A DNA stretch of 64,000 bases. Source: an uncultured Hyphomonadaceae bacterium. Its GTDB lineage: Bacteria > Pseudomonadota > Alphaproteobacteria > Caulobacterales > Hyphomonadaceae. The translations under genes and the position numbers were made by a program. The notes beneath the pieces are model-generated. The model saw only the letters and a program-made list of their open reading frames with translations. It searched no databases and was not told the origin of the DNA. Location: NCBI GenBank assembly GCA_938084575.1, contig CALKFG010000002.1:124001-188000 (forward strand), given 5' to 3'. Positions 33,677-42,849 of the stretch are shown piece after piece (position 1 is the first letter of the stretch; each line of letters begins with the position of its first letter).

Positions 33677-35404
33677 TCAAATGTCGGCATAGACATGCCG
33701 CTCACCCTCAAAGCCCTCATGTGTGACAGCGCCGAGATGGGCAGGACCAACCAGCTTGGCAAATTTGGCAAGTGTGCCAGAGCCATAGGCCGTCTGACGT
33801 GGACTCCACGTCCGACGCCGCTCCTCCAGCTCCGCAGGCGAAAGATGAACATCGATTGTACCCTTCACAGCATCGAGCGTCACGATATCCCCGTCCTGAA
33901 TCAGGGCAATCGGCCCCCCCTCCTGGGCTTCCGGCCCGACATGACCGACGCAGAATCCCCGGGTCGCACCGGAAAACCGGCCATCGGTCACCAGGGCGAC
34001 CTTGTCGCCCATGCCCTGTCCATAAATGGCTGCGGTCGTGGAGAGCATTTCCCGCATACCGGGACCGCCTTTGGGGCCTTCATAGCGAATGACCAGAACG
34101 TCTCCTTCCTGATAGTCCCGTTTTTCAACCGCGTCGAAGCAAGCCGCCTCGCCTTCGAACACGCGCGCAGGGCCCTGAAATTGCAGATTTTCCAGGCCAG
34201 CAACTTTCACGATCGCCCCATCAGGCGCCAAGGACCCCCAAAGCCCGACGACGCCTCCGGTTGGCGTAATCGGCTTTCCCGCCGGATAAATGACCTTCTG
34301 GTCGGAATTAAACGTCACATCTTCAAGAATTTCCGCCCAGGTCTGACCCGTGACCGTGATGCAATCGGCATGAATAAGTCCCTCCTCATGCAGCGTCTTC
34401 ATCAGCATGGGCACGCCTCCAACTTCACCGAAATCCTTGGCGACAAAGTCTCCACCCGGCTTAAGAGAGGCGATGTAGGGCGTGCGCGCGAATATCTCTG
34501 CGACATCCCGCAGCTCAAATTCCACGCCGCATTCATGCGCCATAGCCGGCAGATGCAGTGCTGCATTGGTTGAGCCACCGGTCGCGGCGACCACGATCGC
34601 CGCGTTTTCAAATGCCTTGCGAGTGCAGATATCCCGCGGCCTCAGGCCCGTCTCGACCAGGCGCATGACGGTTTCCCCTGACGCCACCGCATAGGCATCG
34701 CGGCTTTCATATGGCGCGGGCAAGGCTGATGAAAGCGGCAAGGCCAAACCGATCGCCTCGCTGACACACGCCATCGTATTGGCCGTAAACTGGCCACCGC
34801 AGGCCCCATCTCCCGGACAGGCAAGTTTCTCCAGCACGGCAAGTTTCTCATCGCTCATCTCGGGGTTTCCGGCAGAGTTCGCGCCAACCGCCTCGAACAC
34901 GTCGAGAACCGTGACATCGCGACCCTCAAAGCGCCCGGGCAGGATCGAGCCGCCATACAGGAAAACGCTGGGAACGTTCAGCCGCAGCATCGCCATCATC
35001 ATTCCCGGCAGCGACTTGTCACATCCGGCGACTCCGACGAGCGCATCATAGGAATGTCCCCTCATGGTCAGTTCGACTGTATCAGCGATCCAGTCCCGGC
35101 TGACCAAAGACGAGCGCATGCCCTCATGCCCCATGGCGATACCATCCGTCACAGTGATGGTGCAGAATTCGCGCGGTGTGCCATCCGCATTCTTGACCCC
35201 CTCGCTGACAGCATGGGCCTGACGCATGAGGGTGGTGTTGCAGGGGGCCGCCTCATTCCAGCACGAGGCCACGCCGACAAAAGGCTTTTTAATATCTGCC
35301 GTCGAGAGACCCATGGCGTAGTAATAACTGCGGTGGGGCGCGCGGGCAGAGCCCTCGGTGACATGCCGAGACGGCAGGTTGGATTTGTCCCAGGTTTTGC
35401 TCAT
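33677..35404 (-). CDS. ilvD: Dihydroxy-acid dehydratase
   Basis: Fe-S enzyme that makes 2-ketoisovalerate and 2-keto-3-methylvalerate for valine, leucine and isoleucine. The 575-residue protein has the three cluster cysteines in family context: Cys55 ([10 protein letters not shown]), Cys128 ([11 protein letters not shown]) and Cys202 ([15 protein letters not shown]). It also has [27 protein letters not shown] and the C-terminal [23 protein letters not shown]. This spacing is that of the 2Fe-2S IlvD group. Its start overlaps the stop of the asparaginase-like gene by 4 bases, so it is co-translated with it. Confidence 0.96.
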   Translation of the reverse strand: MSKTWDKSNLPSRHVTEGSARAPHRSYYYAMGLSTADIKKPFVGVASCWNEAAPCNTTLMRQAHAVSEGVKNADGTPREFCTITVTDGIAMGHEGMRSSLVSRDWIADTVELTMRGHSYDALVGVAGCDKSLPGMMMAMLRLNVPSVFLYGGSILPGRFEGRDVTVLDVFEAVGANSAGNPEMSDEKLAVLEKLACPGDGACGGQFTANTMACVSEAIGLALPLSSALPAPYESRDAYAVASGETVMRLVETGLRPRDICTRKAFENAAIVVAATGGSTNAALHLPAMAHECGVEFELRDVAEIFARTPYIASLKPGGDFVAKDFGEVGGVPMLMKTLHEEGLIHADCITVTGQTWAEILEDVTFNSDQKVIYPAGKPITPTGGVVGLWGSLAPDGAIVKVAGLENLQFQGPARVFEGEAACFDAVEKRDYQEGDVLVIRYEGPKGGPGMREMLSTTAAIYGQGMGDKVALVTDGRFSGATRGFCVGHVGPEAQEGGPIALIQDGDIVTLDAVKGTIDVHLSPAELEERRRTWSPRQTAYGSGTLAKFAKLVGPAHLGAVTHEGFEGERHVYADI

Positions 35405-36420
35405 TGTGCGATCTCCGTTGCAGAGTTATTTGGTCCAAAGATGGCGGTCTCAACCCCATCCTGATCGATTTTACCCCGATACATGCCGGGGGAGTTAAAA
35501 ACAAAAGCATACCTGCCGGTTTCATCGATAGCGATCACGCCGCCATCCCCGCCGAGATCCGCCACGTCGTCCAAAACCCGTGTCGCCGCGACCTGAAGGC
35601 TTTCCCCCTTCAGCTCCCGTCGGGCACAGATGGCCCGCGCGACACCCACGCGAATAAAATACTCACCATGGCCAGTTGAAGAGACGGCACAAATCCCGTT
35701 CTGGGCGTAGGTGGCTGCACCAATGAGTGGGGCATCGCCAATACGGCCCGCCGCTTTCGCCGTCATGCCACCTGTACTGGTGGCGGCGGCGAGATTGCCA
35801 TCCCGGTCGATTGCGACCGCCCCGACTGTCCCGGCTTTCTCGGCGCTGCTGCGCTCCCGCCGGTCGAGCACACCCTGAACCGAGGCCCGCCGCCGGTCGG
35901 TGCTGAAATAGTCATTGTCGACCATGTCCAGCCCGACGGATTCCGCAAACCGGTCTGCTCCGGATCCGGCAAACATGACATGCTCTGACTGCTCCATGAC
36001 AGCCCGGGCGGCAAGAATCGGATTTCGGACCCGGGTCAGACCCGCCACCGCACCGGCATCGCGCCCCCGGCCATCCATGATCGATGCATCCAGCTCATGC
36101 CCCAGATCAGCAGTGAAGACGGCACCGTGCCCGGCATTGAACCGAGGATCATCTTCCATCGGCAGGACCGCAGCCTGAACGGCATCGAGTGCCGATCCTC
36201 CGGACGCCAGAATGTCTCCACCAGCCTGCAGCGCCCGTCGCAATGCCGCGTGATATTGCACTTCCTCTTCAGCGCTCAGATCCGCGCGCAAGATCACACC
36301 CGCTCCGCCATGAATGACGAGGCGCCAGTCGGACCTCGCCGGAGGTTCGGCCGGCGGAACCGATGAGCTGCATGCAACAATCGCAAGGCAGCACATCACG
36401 GCGCGCATGATCTGGGACAC
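35401..36420 (-). CDS. Isoaspartyl peptidase/L-asparaginase-family lipoprotein
   Basis: Ntn hydrolase of the plant-type asparaginase/isoaspartyl-dipeptidase family. The autoprocessing nucleophile is Thr198 in [10 protein letters not shown], followed by [22 protein letters not shown] and [10 protein letters not shown]. The alpha part begins [12 protein letters not shown] and has [10 protein letters not shown] and ELDASIMDG. The N-terminus is a lipoprotein signal ([14 protein letters not shown], Cys17), so the enzyme should act outside the cytoplasm. The start is placed at GTG 36420, six bases after AAGGAG; ATG 36426 abuts that site and ATG 36408 is also possible. It lies between valS and ilvD, overlapping the latter. 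Confidence 0.9.
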   Translation of the reverse strand: MSQIMRAVMCCLAIVACSSSVPPAEPPARSDWRLVIHGGAGVILRADLSAEEEVQYHAALRRALQAGGDILASGGSALDAVQAAVLPMEDDPRFNAGHGAVFTADLGHELDASIMDGRGRDAGAVAGLTRVRNPILAARAVMEQSEHVMFAGSGADRFAESVGLDMVDNDYFSTDRRRASVQGVLDRRERSSAEKAGTVGAVAIDRDGNLAAATSTGGMTAKAAGRIGDAPLIGAATYAQNGICAVSSTGHGEYFIRVGVARAICARRELKGESLQVAATRVLDDVADLGGDGGVIAIDETGRYAFVFNSPGMYRGKIDQDGVETAIFGPNNSATEIAQ

Positions 36421-36430
36421 GGCCATCTCC

Positions 36431-39277
36431 TTACAGCTCTGCCAGCTGAGCCCGAGCCTGTGAAAGCTTGACCCGCGCAGCCTGCACCTCTTCCAGCCTC
36501 TGGCGCTGCTCGCGCACAACCTCGGCAGGGGCCTTGGCTATGAAGGCGTCATTTCCAAGCCGCTTCTCCAGACCCGCACCTTCGCTGTCCAGCTTTCCCA
36601 GCTGCTTATCCAGCCGGTTTATTTCTGCATCCCGGTCAATCAGGTCAGCCACTTCCAGGGCGACTGTAACCTCATCGACAACAAATCTGACGGCCCCATT
36701 TGGCGCCACCTGTGCCAGGCTGATATCATCAAGTCTGGCCAGCCGGGTGATGAGACCGGCATTGTCGGCGACGCGCTGTGCCGTGTCCTGGCTCGCGCCA
36801 ATCAGTCGAACAGGCACGCGCGCTCCCGCCGGAACATTCACATCCGACCGAACCGAACGGATTTCGGATACCAGTCGAACCACCCAATCGATGTCGGACG
36901 TTGCGGCAGGGTCTTTCCAGGGTGCCGGGGTATCCACCGGCCAGCTTTGCTGCATCAGAAAGCCGTCACGGCTGGCTGTCTGTTCCCAAAGCGTTTCGGT
37001 GATAAATGGCGAAAACGGATGCAGCATCTTGAAAATCTGATCCAGCGTCCAGCCGAGAACCTTACGTGTTTCCGCCTTTTGAGCTTCGTCATCGCCCTGA
37101 AGAACGGCCTTTAGCAGTTCCAGATACCAGTCACAGAAAACGTCCCAGACAAAATGGTAGATCGCCTCTGCGGCATCATTGAACCGATAGTCGCCAAGTG
37201 CCTCATCAATGCGCGCCCCACAGGCGCCAACTTCACCGACAATCCAGCGATTAACCGGACGTGTGAGGGTGTCCGGCACAATCTCGGCTCCAAATACGGC
37301 GTCGTTCATTTGGGCGAAGCGGGTCGCATTCCAGAGCTTAGTGCCAAAATTCCGATAGCCGGCCACCCGATCGACCGACAGGTTGATATCGCGTCCCTTG
37401 GTCGCCATCGCCGCCAGGGTGAAGCGCAGGGCATCAGCGCCATAAGCTTCAAACCCGTTCGGGAACCGCTTGCGGGTATCCTTTGCGATGGCCGGCGCCT
37501 TCTGCGGCTGGCGCAGCCCGCTGGTGCGCTTGGCGATCAGCGTCTCAACATCGATGCCTTCGATCAGGTCGACAGGGTCAATAACATTGCCCTCCGACTT
37601 ACTCATCTTCTTGCCCGTCTCGTCCCGAACAATTGCGTGGATATAGACGTCGTGAAAGGGCACCTGTCCGTCCATGAATTTGAGGCCCATCATCATCATC
37701 CGGGCAACCCAGAAAAAAATGATATCAAAGGCGGTGACCAGTACCGCGCCCGGATAAAAGGCCTTCAGGTCCGGCGTTTGATCCGGCCAGCCCTGGGTTG
37801 AAAAAGGCCAAAGCGCTGAAGAAAACCAGGTGTCCAGAACATCTTCATCCTGAACGATCTCGGTCGGTGCCCCATAATGCGCATGAGCAGCAATCTGCGC
37901 CGCCGTCTCATCGAGGGCGACAAAGACATGTCCGTCCGGACCGTACCAGGCCGGGATCCGGTGACCCCACCAAAGCTGGCGGGAAATGCACCAGGGCTCA
38001 ATATTCTCCATCCAGTTGAAATATGTCTTTTCCCAGGTCTCCGGTGTAAAACGGGTCCGGCCCTCACGGACGGCATCTATGGCCGGCTTGGCCAGCGTCT
38101 CGGCATCAACATACCACTGGTCCGTCAGCATGGGCTCGACGACAACATTCGACCGGTCACCAAAGGGCTGCTGGATGATCTTGTCTTCAACCTTGATCAT
38201 CAGACCCAGCGCATCGATGTCCGCGACCACGGCTTTACGAGCCTCGAACCGGTCGAGACCGACATATTTTTCAGGCATGATCGGTCGGCTGTCCTGATCG
38301 AGGCTTTGGACCATACGGCCAGCCTCATCCATCAGCATGTACAGCGGCAGATTGTTTCGTTTCGCAACCTGATAATCATTGAAATCGTGCGCGCCGGTTA
38401 TTTTGACGGCCCCCGAGCCGAACTCCGGATCCGGATAAGGGTCGGTTATGATCGGAATGTAGCGATCCGCCAGTGGCAGCAGGACCCGCTTGCCCACAAT
38501 CGGCGCATAGCGGCTGTCATCGGGATGCACCGCAACGGCACCGTCCCCGAGCATGGTTTCCGGCCGGGTTGTTGCAATCGAAATATAGTCACGCGTTTCC
38601 CACGCCGTGGCCTCACCATTCTCGTCGAAATCGGTGGGAAATTGATAGGTCTCACCATTCTCGAGAGGATACTTGAAGTGCCAGAAATGCCCCGCCACTT
38701 CGCGGTTCTCGACTTCGAGATTGGACAAGGCCGTCTGGAAATGAGGGTCCCAATTCACTAGCCTTTTATCCCTGTAGATCAGGCCTTCCCCGTGCAGATC
38801 GACAAAGACCTTCCCAACCGCTTTCGACAAGCCCTCATCCAGCGTAAACCGTTCATTCTCCCAGTCGCATGACGCACCCAGCCGCTTCAGCTGGTTGAGA
38901 ATATTGCCACCCGATTTTTCCTTCCATTCCCACACTCTGGACACGAAGGCCTCGCGACCCAGGTCGCGGCGACCTGCATTGCCTGCCTCGGAAAGCTGCC
39001 GCTCAACCACCATTTGGGTGGCGATCCCGGCATGATCCATACCCGGCTGCCACCGGACATTCTTGCCCTGCATACGGGCATGGCGGACCAGGATGTCCTG
39101 CAACGTATTGTTGAGCGCATGCCCCATATGAAGGCTGCCCGTGACATTTGGCGGCGGAATCATAATGGCATAGGGCTGCGCACTGGTATCGCCCGAGGGC
39201 CGAAAGCACCCGCCGTCTTCCCAGCGCTGATAGATGCGCTGCTCATATTGCTGTGGATCGAAGCGCTGCTCAATCAT
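36431..39277 (-). CDS. valS: Valyl-tRNA synthetase
   Basis: Class I synthetase that charges tRNA-Val. The 948-residue protein has the HIGH-type motif HMGH (50-53) after PPPNVTGSL, KMSKS at 557-561, and the editing domain (TTRPETMLGDGAVAVHPDD, GAHDFNDYQVAKRN). The C-terminal coiled coil (LIDRDAEINRLDKQLGKLD onward) is the tRNA-binding arm typical of ValRS. The start at ATG 39277 (MIEQRFDPQQYEQ) is preferred because a longer frame from 39319 would run through the popZ terminator. It is first in a valS / asparaginase lipoprotein / ilvD run, with tight spacing. Confidence 0.96.
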   Translation of the reverse strand: MIEQRFDPQQYEQRIYQRWEDGGCFRPSGDTSAQPYAIMIPPPNVTGSLHMGHALNNTLQDILVRHARMQGKNVRWQPGMDHAGIATQMVVERQLSEAGNAGRRDLGREAFVSRVWEWKEKSGGNILNQLKRLGASCDWENERFTLDEGLSKAVGKVFVDLHGEGLIYRDKRLVNWDPHFQTALSNLEVENREVAGHFWHFKYPLENGETYQFPTDFDENGEATAWETRDYISIATTRPETMLGDGAVAVHPDDSRYAPIVGKRVLLPLADRYIPIITDPYPDPEFGSGAVKITGAHDFNDYQVAKRNNLPLYMLMDEAGRMVQSLDQDSRPIMPEKYVGLDRFEARKAVVADIDALGLMIKVEDKIIQQPFGDRSNVVVEPMLTDQWYVDAETLAKPAIDAVREGRTRFTPETWEKTYFNWMENIEPWCISRQLWWGHRIPAWYGPDGHVFVALDETAAQIAAHAHYGAPTEIVQDEDVLDTWFSSALWPFSTQGWPDQTPDLKAFYPGAVLVTAFDIIFFWVARMMMMGLKFMDGQVPFHDVYIHAIVRDETGKKMSKSEGNVIDPVDLIEGIDVETLIAKRTSGLRQPQKAPAIAKDTRKRFPNGFEAYGADALRFTLAAMATKGRDINLSVDRVAGYRNFGTKLWNATRFAQMNDAVFGAEIVPDTLTRPVNRWIVGEVGACGARIDEALGDYRFNDAAEAIYHFVWDVFCDWYLELLKAVLQGDDEAQKAETRKVLGWTLDQIFKMLHPFSPFITETLWEQTASRDGFLMQQSWPVDTPAPWKDPAATSDIDWVVRLVSEIRSVRSDVNVPAGARVPVRLIGASQDTAQRVADNAGLITRLARLDDISLAQVAPNGAVRFVVDEVTVALEVADLIDRDAEINRLDKQLGKLDSEGAGLEKRLGNDAFIAKAPAEVVREQRQRLEEVQAARVKLSQARAQLAEL

Positions 39278-39300
39278 TTCTGAAACCTGTGTCCTGCACG

Positions 39301-39330
39301 AAAACAAAAGGCGCGCCATTTACGGCGCGC
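39301..39330 (-). terminator. Intrinsic terminator after popZ
   Basis: On the minus strand a 7-bp stem (GCGCGCC with GGCGCGC, 39330-39324 and 39317-39311, loop GTAAAT) is followed by CTTTTGTTTT. It lies 30-60 bases after the popZ stop and directly before valS, so valS must be read from a promoter within or just after it. Confidence 0.8.
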
Positions 39331-39361
39331 TCCTCGTCTTAGTCAGTTGTCAGCGCTGGGT

Positions 39362-39955
39362 CTAGCGCGCCATGCGCGCAATGCGCTGAACTTCCGCCTC
39401 AACCTGCTTTTCAACAATGCCCGGAAGGTAGGCGTCGAGCCATTCTTTCATCATCGGGCGCAGCAATTCACGGACCAGCGTGTTGATGGACGGGTCGCTT
39501 TCGATCTTCTGGTCAAAATTTATTTCGGACAAAAGCCGGGCCAGATAGCCCGCGGCGGCATCAACTGTTTGCGCATCTGCTAGCGGCTCAACCACCGTGT
39601 TCGGTTCCTCTTTCCGGGATGGCTCCAAGCTGACCGGCTCGAAGGGCGCGCCCAGCTCAACCGGCTCAGATGAGACATCCTCCCGCAGGTCAAGGTCAGC
39701 CTCGAGATCCGGCAATTCGCTGAAAACCATGAAGTCAGGTTCGGCACCAGTTTCCGACGCCGGCTCGGCCTCGGCGAGCTCAGGAAACACATCGGAATGA
39801 AGATCGGCGTAGTCGACGTCGGCATCGCCCGCCGGCCCGTCCTGATTGGCGGTTTCTGGAAGCCCGGCACCCGGCGCCTCACCATCCGCAATAATCCTGC
39901 GAATGGAGGAAAGAATTTCCTCCATGGTCGGTTCTTTAAGTGCGCGTTCTGCCAT
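39362..39955 (-). CDS. popZ: PopZ/DUF2497-family cell-pole organising protein
   Basis: Member of the family that forms polar scaffolds and anchors centromere-binding proteins in Caulobacter and relatives. The 197-residue protein has the two conserved ends: N-terminal EPTMEEILSSIRRIIADGE (about residues 8-26) and C-terminal LRPMMKEWLDAYLPGIVEKQ with VEAEVQRIAR (about 166-195). The middle (30-120) is acidic, Pro/Glu-rich and probably disordered, as in PopZ. Whether it condenses at poles in this organism is inference. It lies between tolC and valS and has its own terminator. Confidence 0.85.
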   Translation of the reverse strand: MAERALKEPTMEEILSSIRRIIADGEAPGAGLPETANQDGPAGDADVDYADLHSDVFPELAEAEPASETGAEPDFMVFSELPDLEADLDLREDVSSEPVELGAPFEPVSLEPSRKEEPNTVVEPLADAQTVDAAAGYLARLLSEINFDQKIESDPSINTLVRELLRPMMKEWLDAYLPGIVEKQVEAEVQRIARMAR

Positions 39956-39985
39956 ACCGGATCGCCTGACCTTGAGCCCATTTGT

Positions 39986-40022
39986 TTAACAAATAGACCG
40001 CGGTCTGTTAATAACCGGTTAC
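39986..40022. promoter_or_regulatory. Dyad and CtrA-like site upstream of popZ
   Basis: The 80-base gap between tolC's stop and popZ's start contains a perfect 12-bp palindrome AGACCGCGGTCT (39995-40006) flanked by TTAA on both sides (39986-39989 and 40008-40011). The right TTAA is followed after seven bases by TTAC (40019-40022), a 7-of-8 match to the CtrA full site TTAA-N7-TTAA. Promoter elements for popZ are expected here. The site is suggestive, not proven. Confidence 0.35.
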
Positions 40023-40035
40023 AGACTTATGTAGC

Positions 40036-41322
40036 TCAGTCAGACAATCCAACAGCGCCGAAGGACAGAGTTCCCATCGCCCTCATAAGCTGATGCGCAG
40101 CAATGACGGCATCCCGACGAGCTGCGACGCGATTGAGCTTGGCATCAAGCAATTGCTGCTCCTGATCGAGGACGTCCAGTGTCGTTCGAACCCCGACAGC
40201 AAGTTCCTCCTGCCCCCCCTCATAAGCGATCTCAGCCGCTTCCACCTGTCGCTCGGAGGCAGCGATGCTGCTCTGAGCTGCCCGCGTGGCATACCACGCC
40301 TGCGCAATCTGCGCCCGCACCTGACGCTGGACCGCTTGAGTCTGAAGGCGCGCCCGCTCCAGTTCAAGCCGCGCGACGCGCACCTGGCTGGCAACCTGTC
40401 CACCCGTATAAAGGGGTATAGTGGCCTGTGCGACCGCACTGAGACTTGTATCACGAAAATTCTCGTCAAAGGTTTCGCTGTAACCTGCGGCCCCTTTGAT
40501 CGAAATGCTGGGCCGAAGGTCACTCCGCGCAGATTCAATCGACTCAGCCGCGACGCGCTCATTGAACTGGGCGGCCTTAAGGTCCGGATTTTCTGCCAGC
40601 GCCTGATCCAGCGCACCTTCAAAACTGTCAGGCAGACCAGGTGCTTCAGGCACAACAATCCCGTCTCCTGCCGGCTCACCGACCAGGAAAAGATAGGTCG
40701 CCTTGCTGGCCTCCAGGGCCGCTCGCGCACCGGCAAGGCTAGCCCGCGCCCCTTCCAGCCTGGCCTCGGCCTGCGCCACATCAGTTCGGGTCACGACGCC
40801 CACCTCGAATCGGTCGCGTGCAGCCCGGACCTGTTCGCTCAACAGGGCAACGCTGTTCTGACGGATCCGGAGCGCTTCGGTATCCCGGGCGACATCAACA
40901 TAGGATATGATCACGTCCAGAATGAGCGTCTGGGTCGCGCCATTGAGCCGGGCATCCGAGGCACCGATTCCAGCCTTGGCCTGGCGGATCCCGGAGTCGA
41001 TGCGCCCGCCTGTATAAATCGGCAGCGTCGCCTCAAGCTGGGCTGAAGCAACTGGCCGACTTCCGAGGCCAAAGCTGAAGGGGCGATTTGTATCGAGCCT
41101 TTCAACACCGGCGCTGCCATTAAAATTTGCCCGGGGACGGCGACTGGACCGGGCCTGTTCCAGACGTTCGCGCGCCACTTCGGTATTGCGCCGCTCGGCT
41201 TCGATCTGAGGATTGTTGAGATAGGCAAGCCGAACCGCGTCCTGCACGCTCTGTCCAGCAGCAATGCCGGTGAAACCGCCACCCGCCACGACCAGCATCA
41301 AAATGCATTTAAAATAGAACAT
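40036..41322 (-). CDS. tolC: TolC-family outer-membrane efflux protein
   Basis: Outer-membrane channel for type I secretion or RND efflux. The 428-residue protein has a signal peptide (MFYFKCILMLVVAGGG, to about residue 24) and two repeated halves of long amphipathic helices, with the OEP-family SVQDAVRLAYLNNPQIEAERR, RVGVVTRTDVAQAEARLEGA-like segment, ALAENPDLKAAQFNE and LAVGVRTTLDVLDQEQQLL. The start at 41322 follows GGAGG by five bases and is preferred to ATG 41349. No adaptor or inner-membrane pump lies next to it, as is usual when TolC serves several systems. Confidence 0.92.
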   Translation of the reverse strand: MFYFKCILMLVVAGGGFTGIAAGQSVQDAVRLAYLNNPQIEAERRNTEVARERLEQARSSRRPRANFNGSAGVERLDTNRPFSFGLGSRPVASAQLEATLPIYTGGRIDSGIRQAKAGIGASDARLNGATQTLILDVIISYVDVARDTEALRIRQNSVALLSEQVRAARDRFEVGVVTRTDVAQAEARLEGARASLAGARAALEASKATYLFLVGEPAGDGIVVPEAPGLPDSFEGALDQALAENPDLKAAQFNERVAAESIESARSDLRPSISIKGAAGYSETFDENFRDTSLSAVAQATIPLYTGGQVASQVRVARLELERARLQTQAVQRQVRAQIAQAWYATRAAQSSIAASERQVEAAEIAYEGGQEELAVGVRTTLDVLDQEQQLLDAKLNRVAARRDAVIAAHQLMRAMGTLSFGAVGLSD

Positions 41323-41391
41323 CAACGCCTCCAAGACCTCATGACCCACCGTCCTTAGCGATCTGCACCCGGAAAGTGAACAGCGTTCACC

Positions 41392-42039
41392 TCATACTTT
41401 TCCACTTAACATCGCCTGAAGAATGCAAAAGCGCCGTCTCATTGGCCCGCCAGCGTCCCCGCGGCTCAGGAGACGCCGCAAACGAAAATGAGCGACGGCC
41501 GGACGAATACCCACCGGCACCGTATTGACGGTCGGCCCAAAACCCAGCGCCTCGCCGCGCCTTAGCCCGGCCCAATGCGGCGCCAGCGCCATCAGATCCT
41601 CGCCCCAACCATGCGCGCTGACAAAGATCCGGGCGGCAAGACGCGCCAGGTGCGCCTCTGGCTCAAGACGACGATCCCCCTCAACCCAAGCCACCTCATA
41701 ACCATCGATCAGGGCCAGCAACCCCTTGGTCTGGATCTGGTCCCGTACCAGAACGTCACGCAACGCCGCCACCACGTCATGATGCCGCGCGCCGCCCTGA
41801 TCAGGATCCTCAAGGCTTTCCCGCCACCATTGGAAACGAATGGCGGCAATTCCGGGATCCGACACAACCTGGCGAATCCGGGCCAGCTCATAGTTGAAAC
41901 TGTACAGGGCAATCAAACTGTTGCGCTGCGGCAGAGCAGCATACCGGCTCGACAGCCAGCGGGCTTCATCCCTTCGGCGCAGCCCCTGATCCAGTTTTGT
42001 CCAACTTGTCGCGCCGTGAAGGGTGTTTGTCGTCGCCAT
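41392..42039 (-). CDS. Squalene/phytoene synthase-fold protein, probably non-catalytic
   Basis: A protein of about 215 residues with the segment FNYELARIRQVVSDPGIAAIRFQWWRESLED, characteristic of the short alphaproteobacterial and mitochondrial (NDUFAF6-like) branch of the squalene/phytoene synthase family. True synthases have two Asp-rich DxxxD motifs that bind Mg-diphosphate; I do not find them here, so prenyl condensation is doubtful. The mitochondrial relative helps complex I assembly; a similar role here is only a possibility. The start is uncertain (ATG 42039 chosen; 42063 also open). It is divergent from sodB. Confidence 0.75.
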   Translation of the reverse strand: MATTNTLHGATSWTKLDQGLRRRDEARWLSSRYAALPQRNSLIALYSFNYELARIRQVVSDPGIAAIRFQWWRESLEDPDQGGARHHDVVAALRDVLVRDQIQTKGLLALIDGYEVAWVEGDRRLEPEAHLARLAARIFVSAHGWGEDLMALAPHWAGLRRGEALGFGPTVNTVPVGIRPAVAHFRLRRLLSRGDAGGPMRRRFCILQAMLSGKV

Positions 42040-42097
42040 GGGACCCATATGTATGCTACGCACCGCCGCGCCAACATAAACCTGTAAGGAGCCCCTT

Positions 42098-42703
42098 ATG
42101 GCCTTCGACCTTCCCGATCTACCCTACAGCCGAGACAGCCTGGCCCCTCATATCTCAGAGGACACGCTGAACTTCCATTATGGCAAGCATCACAACGCCT
42201 ATGTCACAAATCTGAACAAGCTGACCGAAGGGTCTGGACATGCCGATGCCAGCCTCGAAGAAGTTATTCACGCCTCCGCCGGCGATGCTGCCAAAGCCGG
42301 CCTGTTCAACAATGCGGCCCAGGTCTGGAACCACACCTTCTATTGGCATTCCATGAAACCAGCAGGTGGCGGCAAGCCAACGGGCAAGATTGCCGAGCTG
42401 ATTGACCGCGATTTCGGATCTTATGAGCAGTTCGCCGACGCCTTCAAAACCGCTGGTGGAACCCAGTTCGGGTCAGGCTGGGCCTGGCTGGTTGTCAAGA
42501 ACGGCAAGCTTGAAATCCGCAAAACGGCCAATGCAGAAACGCCTTTGACCGAAGCGGGCGTGACCCCTCTTCTGACCATGGATGTCTGGGAACACGCTTA
42601 CTATCTGGATTATCAGAACGCACGGCCGAATTATATGGCGAGCTTTCTTGATCATCTCATCAATTGGGATTTTGCAAATCAAAATCTCGCCGACGCAGCG
42701 TAA
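42098..42703 (+). CDS. sodB: Superoxide dismutase [Fe]
   Basis: Cytoplasmic enzyme that converts superoxide to hydrogen peroxide and oxygen. The 201-residue protein has all four metal ligands: His27 (LNFHYGKHHNAYV), His79 (QVWNHTFYW), Asp162 and His166 (MDVWEHAYYLDY). Gln75 in NNAAQVWNH and the following NHTFYWHSM are the signature of the iron type rather than the manganese type. A strong ribosome site (GTAAGGAG) precedes the ATG, and a clear terminator follows. It is divergent from the phytoene-synthase-fold gene, with 58 bases between. Confidence 0.96.
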   Translation: MAFDLPDLPYSRDSLAPHISEDTLNFHYGKHHNAYVTNLNKLTEGSGHADASLEEVIHASAGDAAKAGLFNNAAQVWNHTFYWHSMKPAGGGKPTGKIAELIDRDFGSYEQFADAFKTAGGTQFGSGWAWLVVKNGKLEIRKTANAETPLTEAGVTPLLTMDVWEHAYYLDYQNARPNYMASFLDHLINWDFANQNLADAA

Positions 42704-42725
42704 TCCTGCAATCAAGCTTTATGAC

Positions 42726-42751
42726 AGGCCCGCCTAGCAAGGCGGGCCTTT
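42726..42751 (+). terminator. Intrinsic terminator after sodB
   Basis: A 9-bp perfect stem (AGGCCCGCC with GGCGGGCCT) and six-base TAGCAA loop, followed by TTCTATATT, begins 22 bases after the sodB stop. It separates sodB from the DEAD-box helicase gene. Confidence 0.85.
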
Positions 42752-42849
42752 CTATATTACAGGCCTCCCATGCAGTGCTGGTCAAACGGACCGGTGGAAC
42801 GGCTCCATTGTCGAGCCAGGCGGATGAAAAGCGGGACGGACAGGCGATT

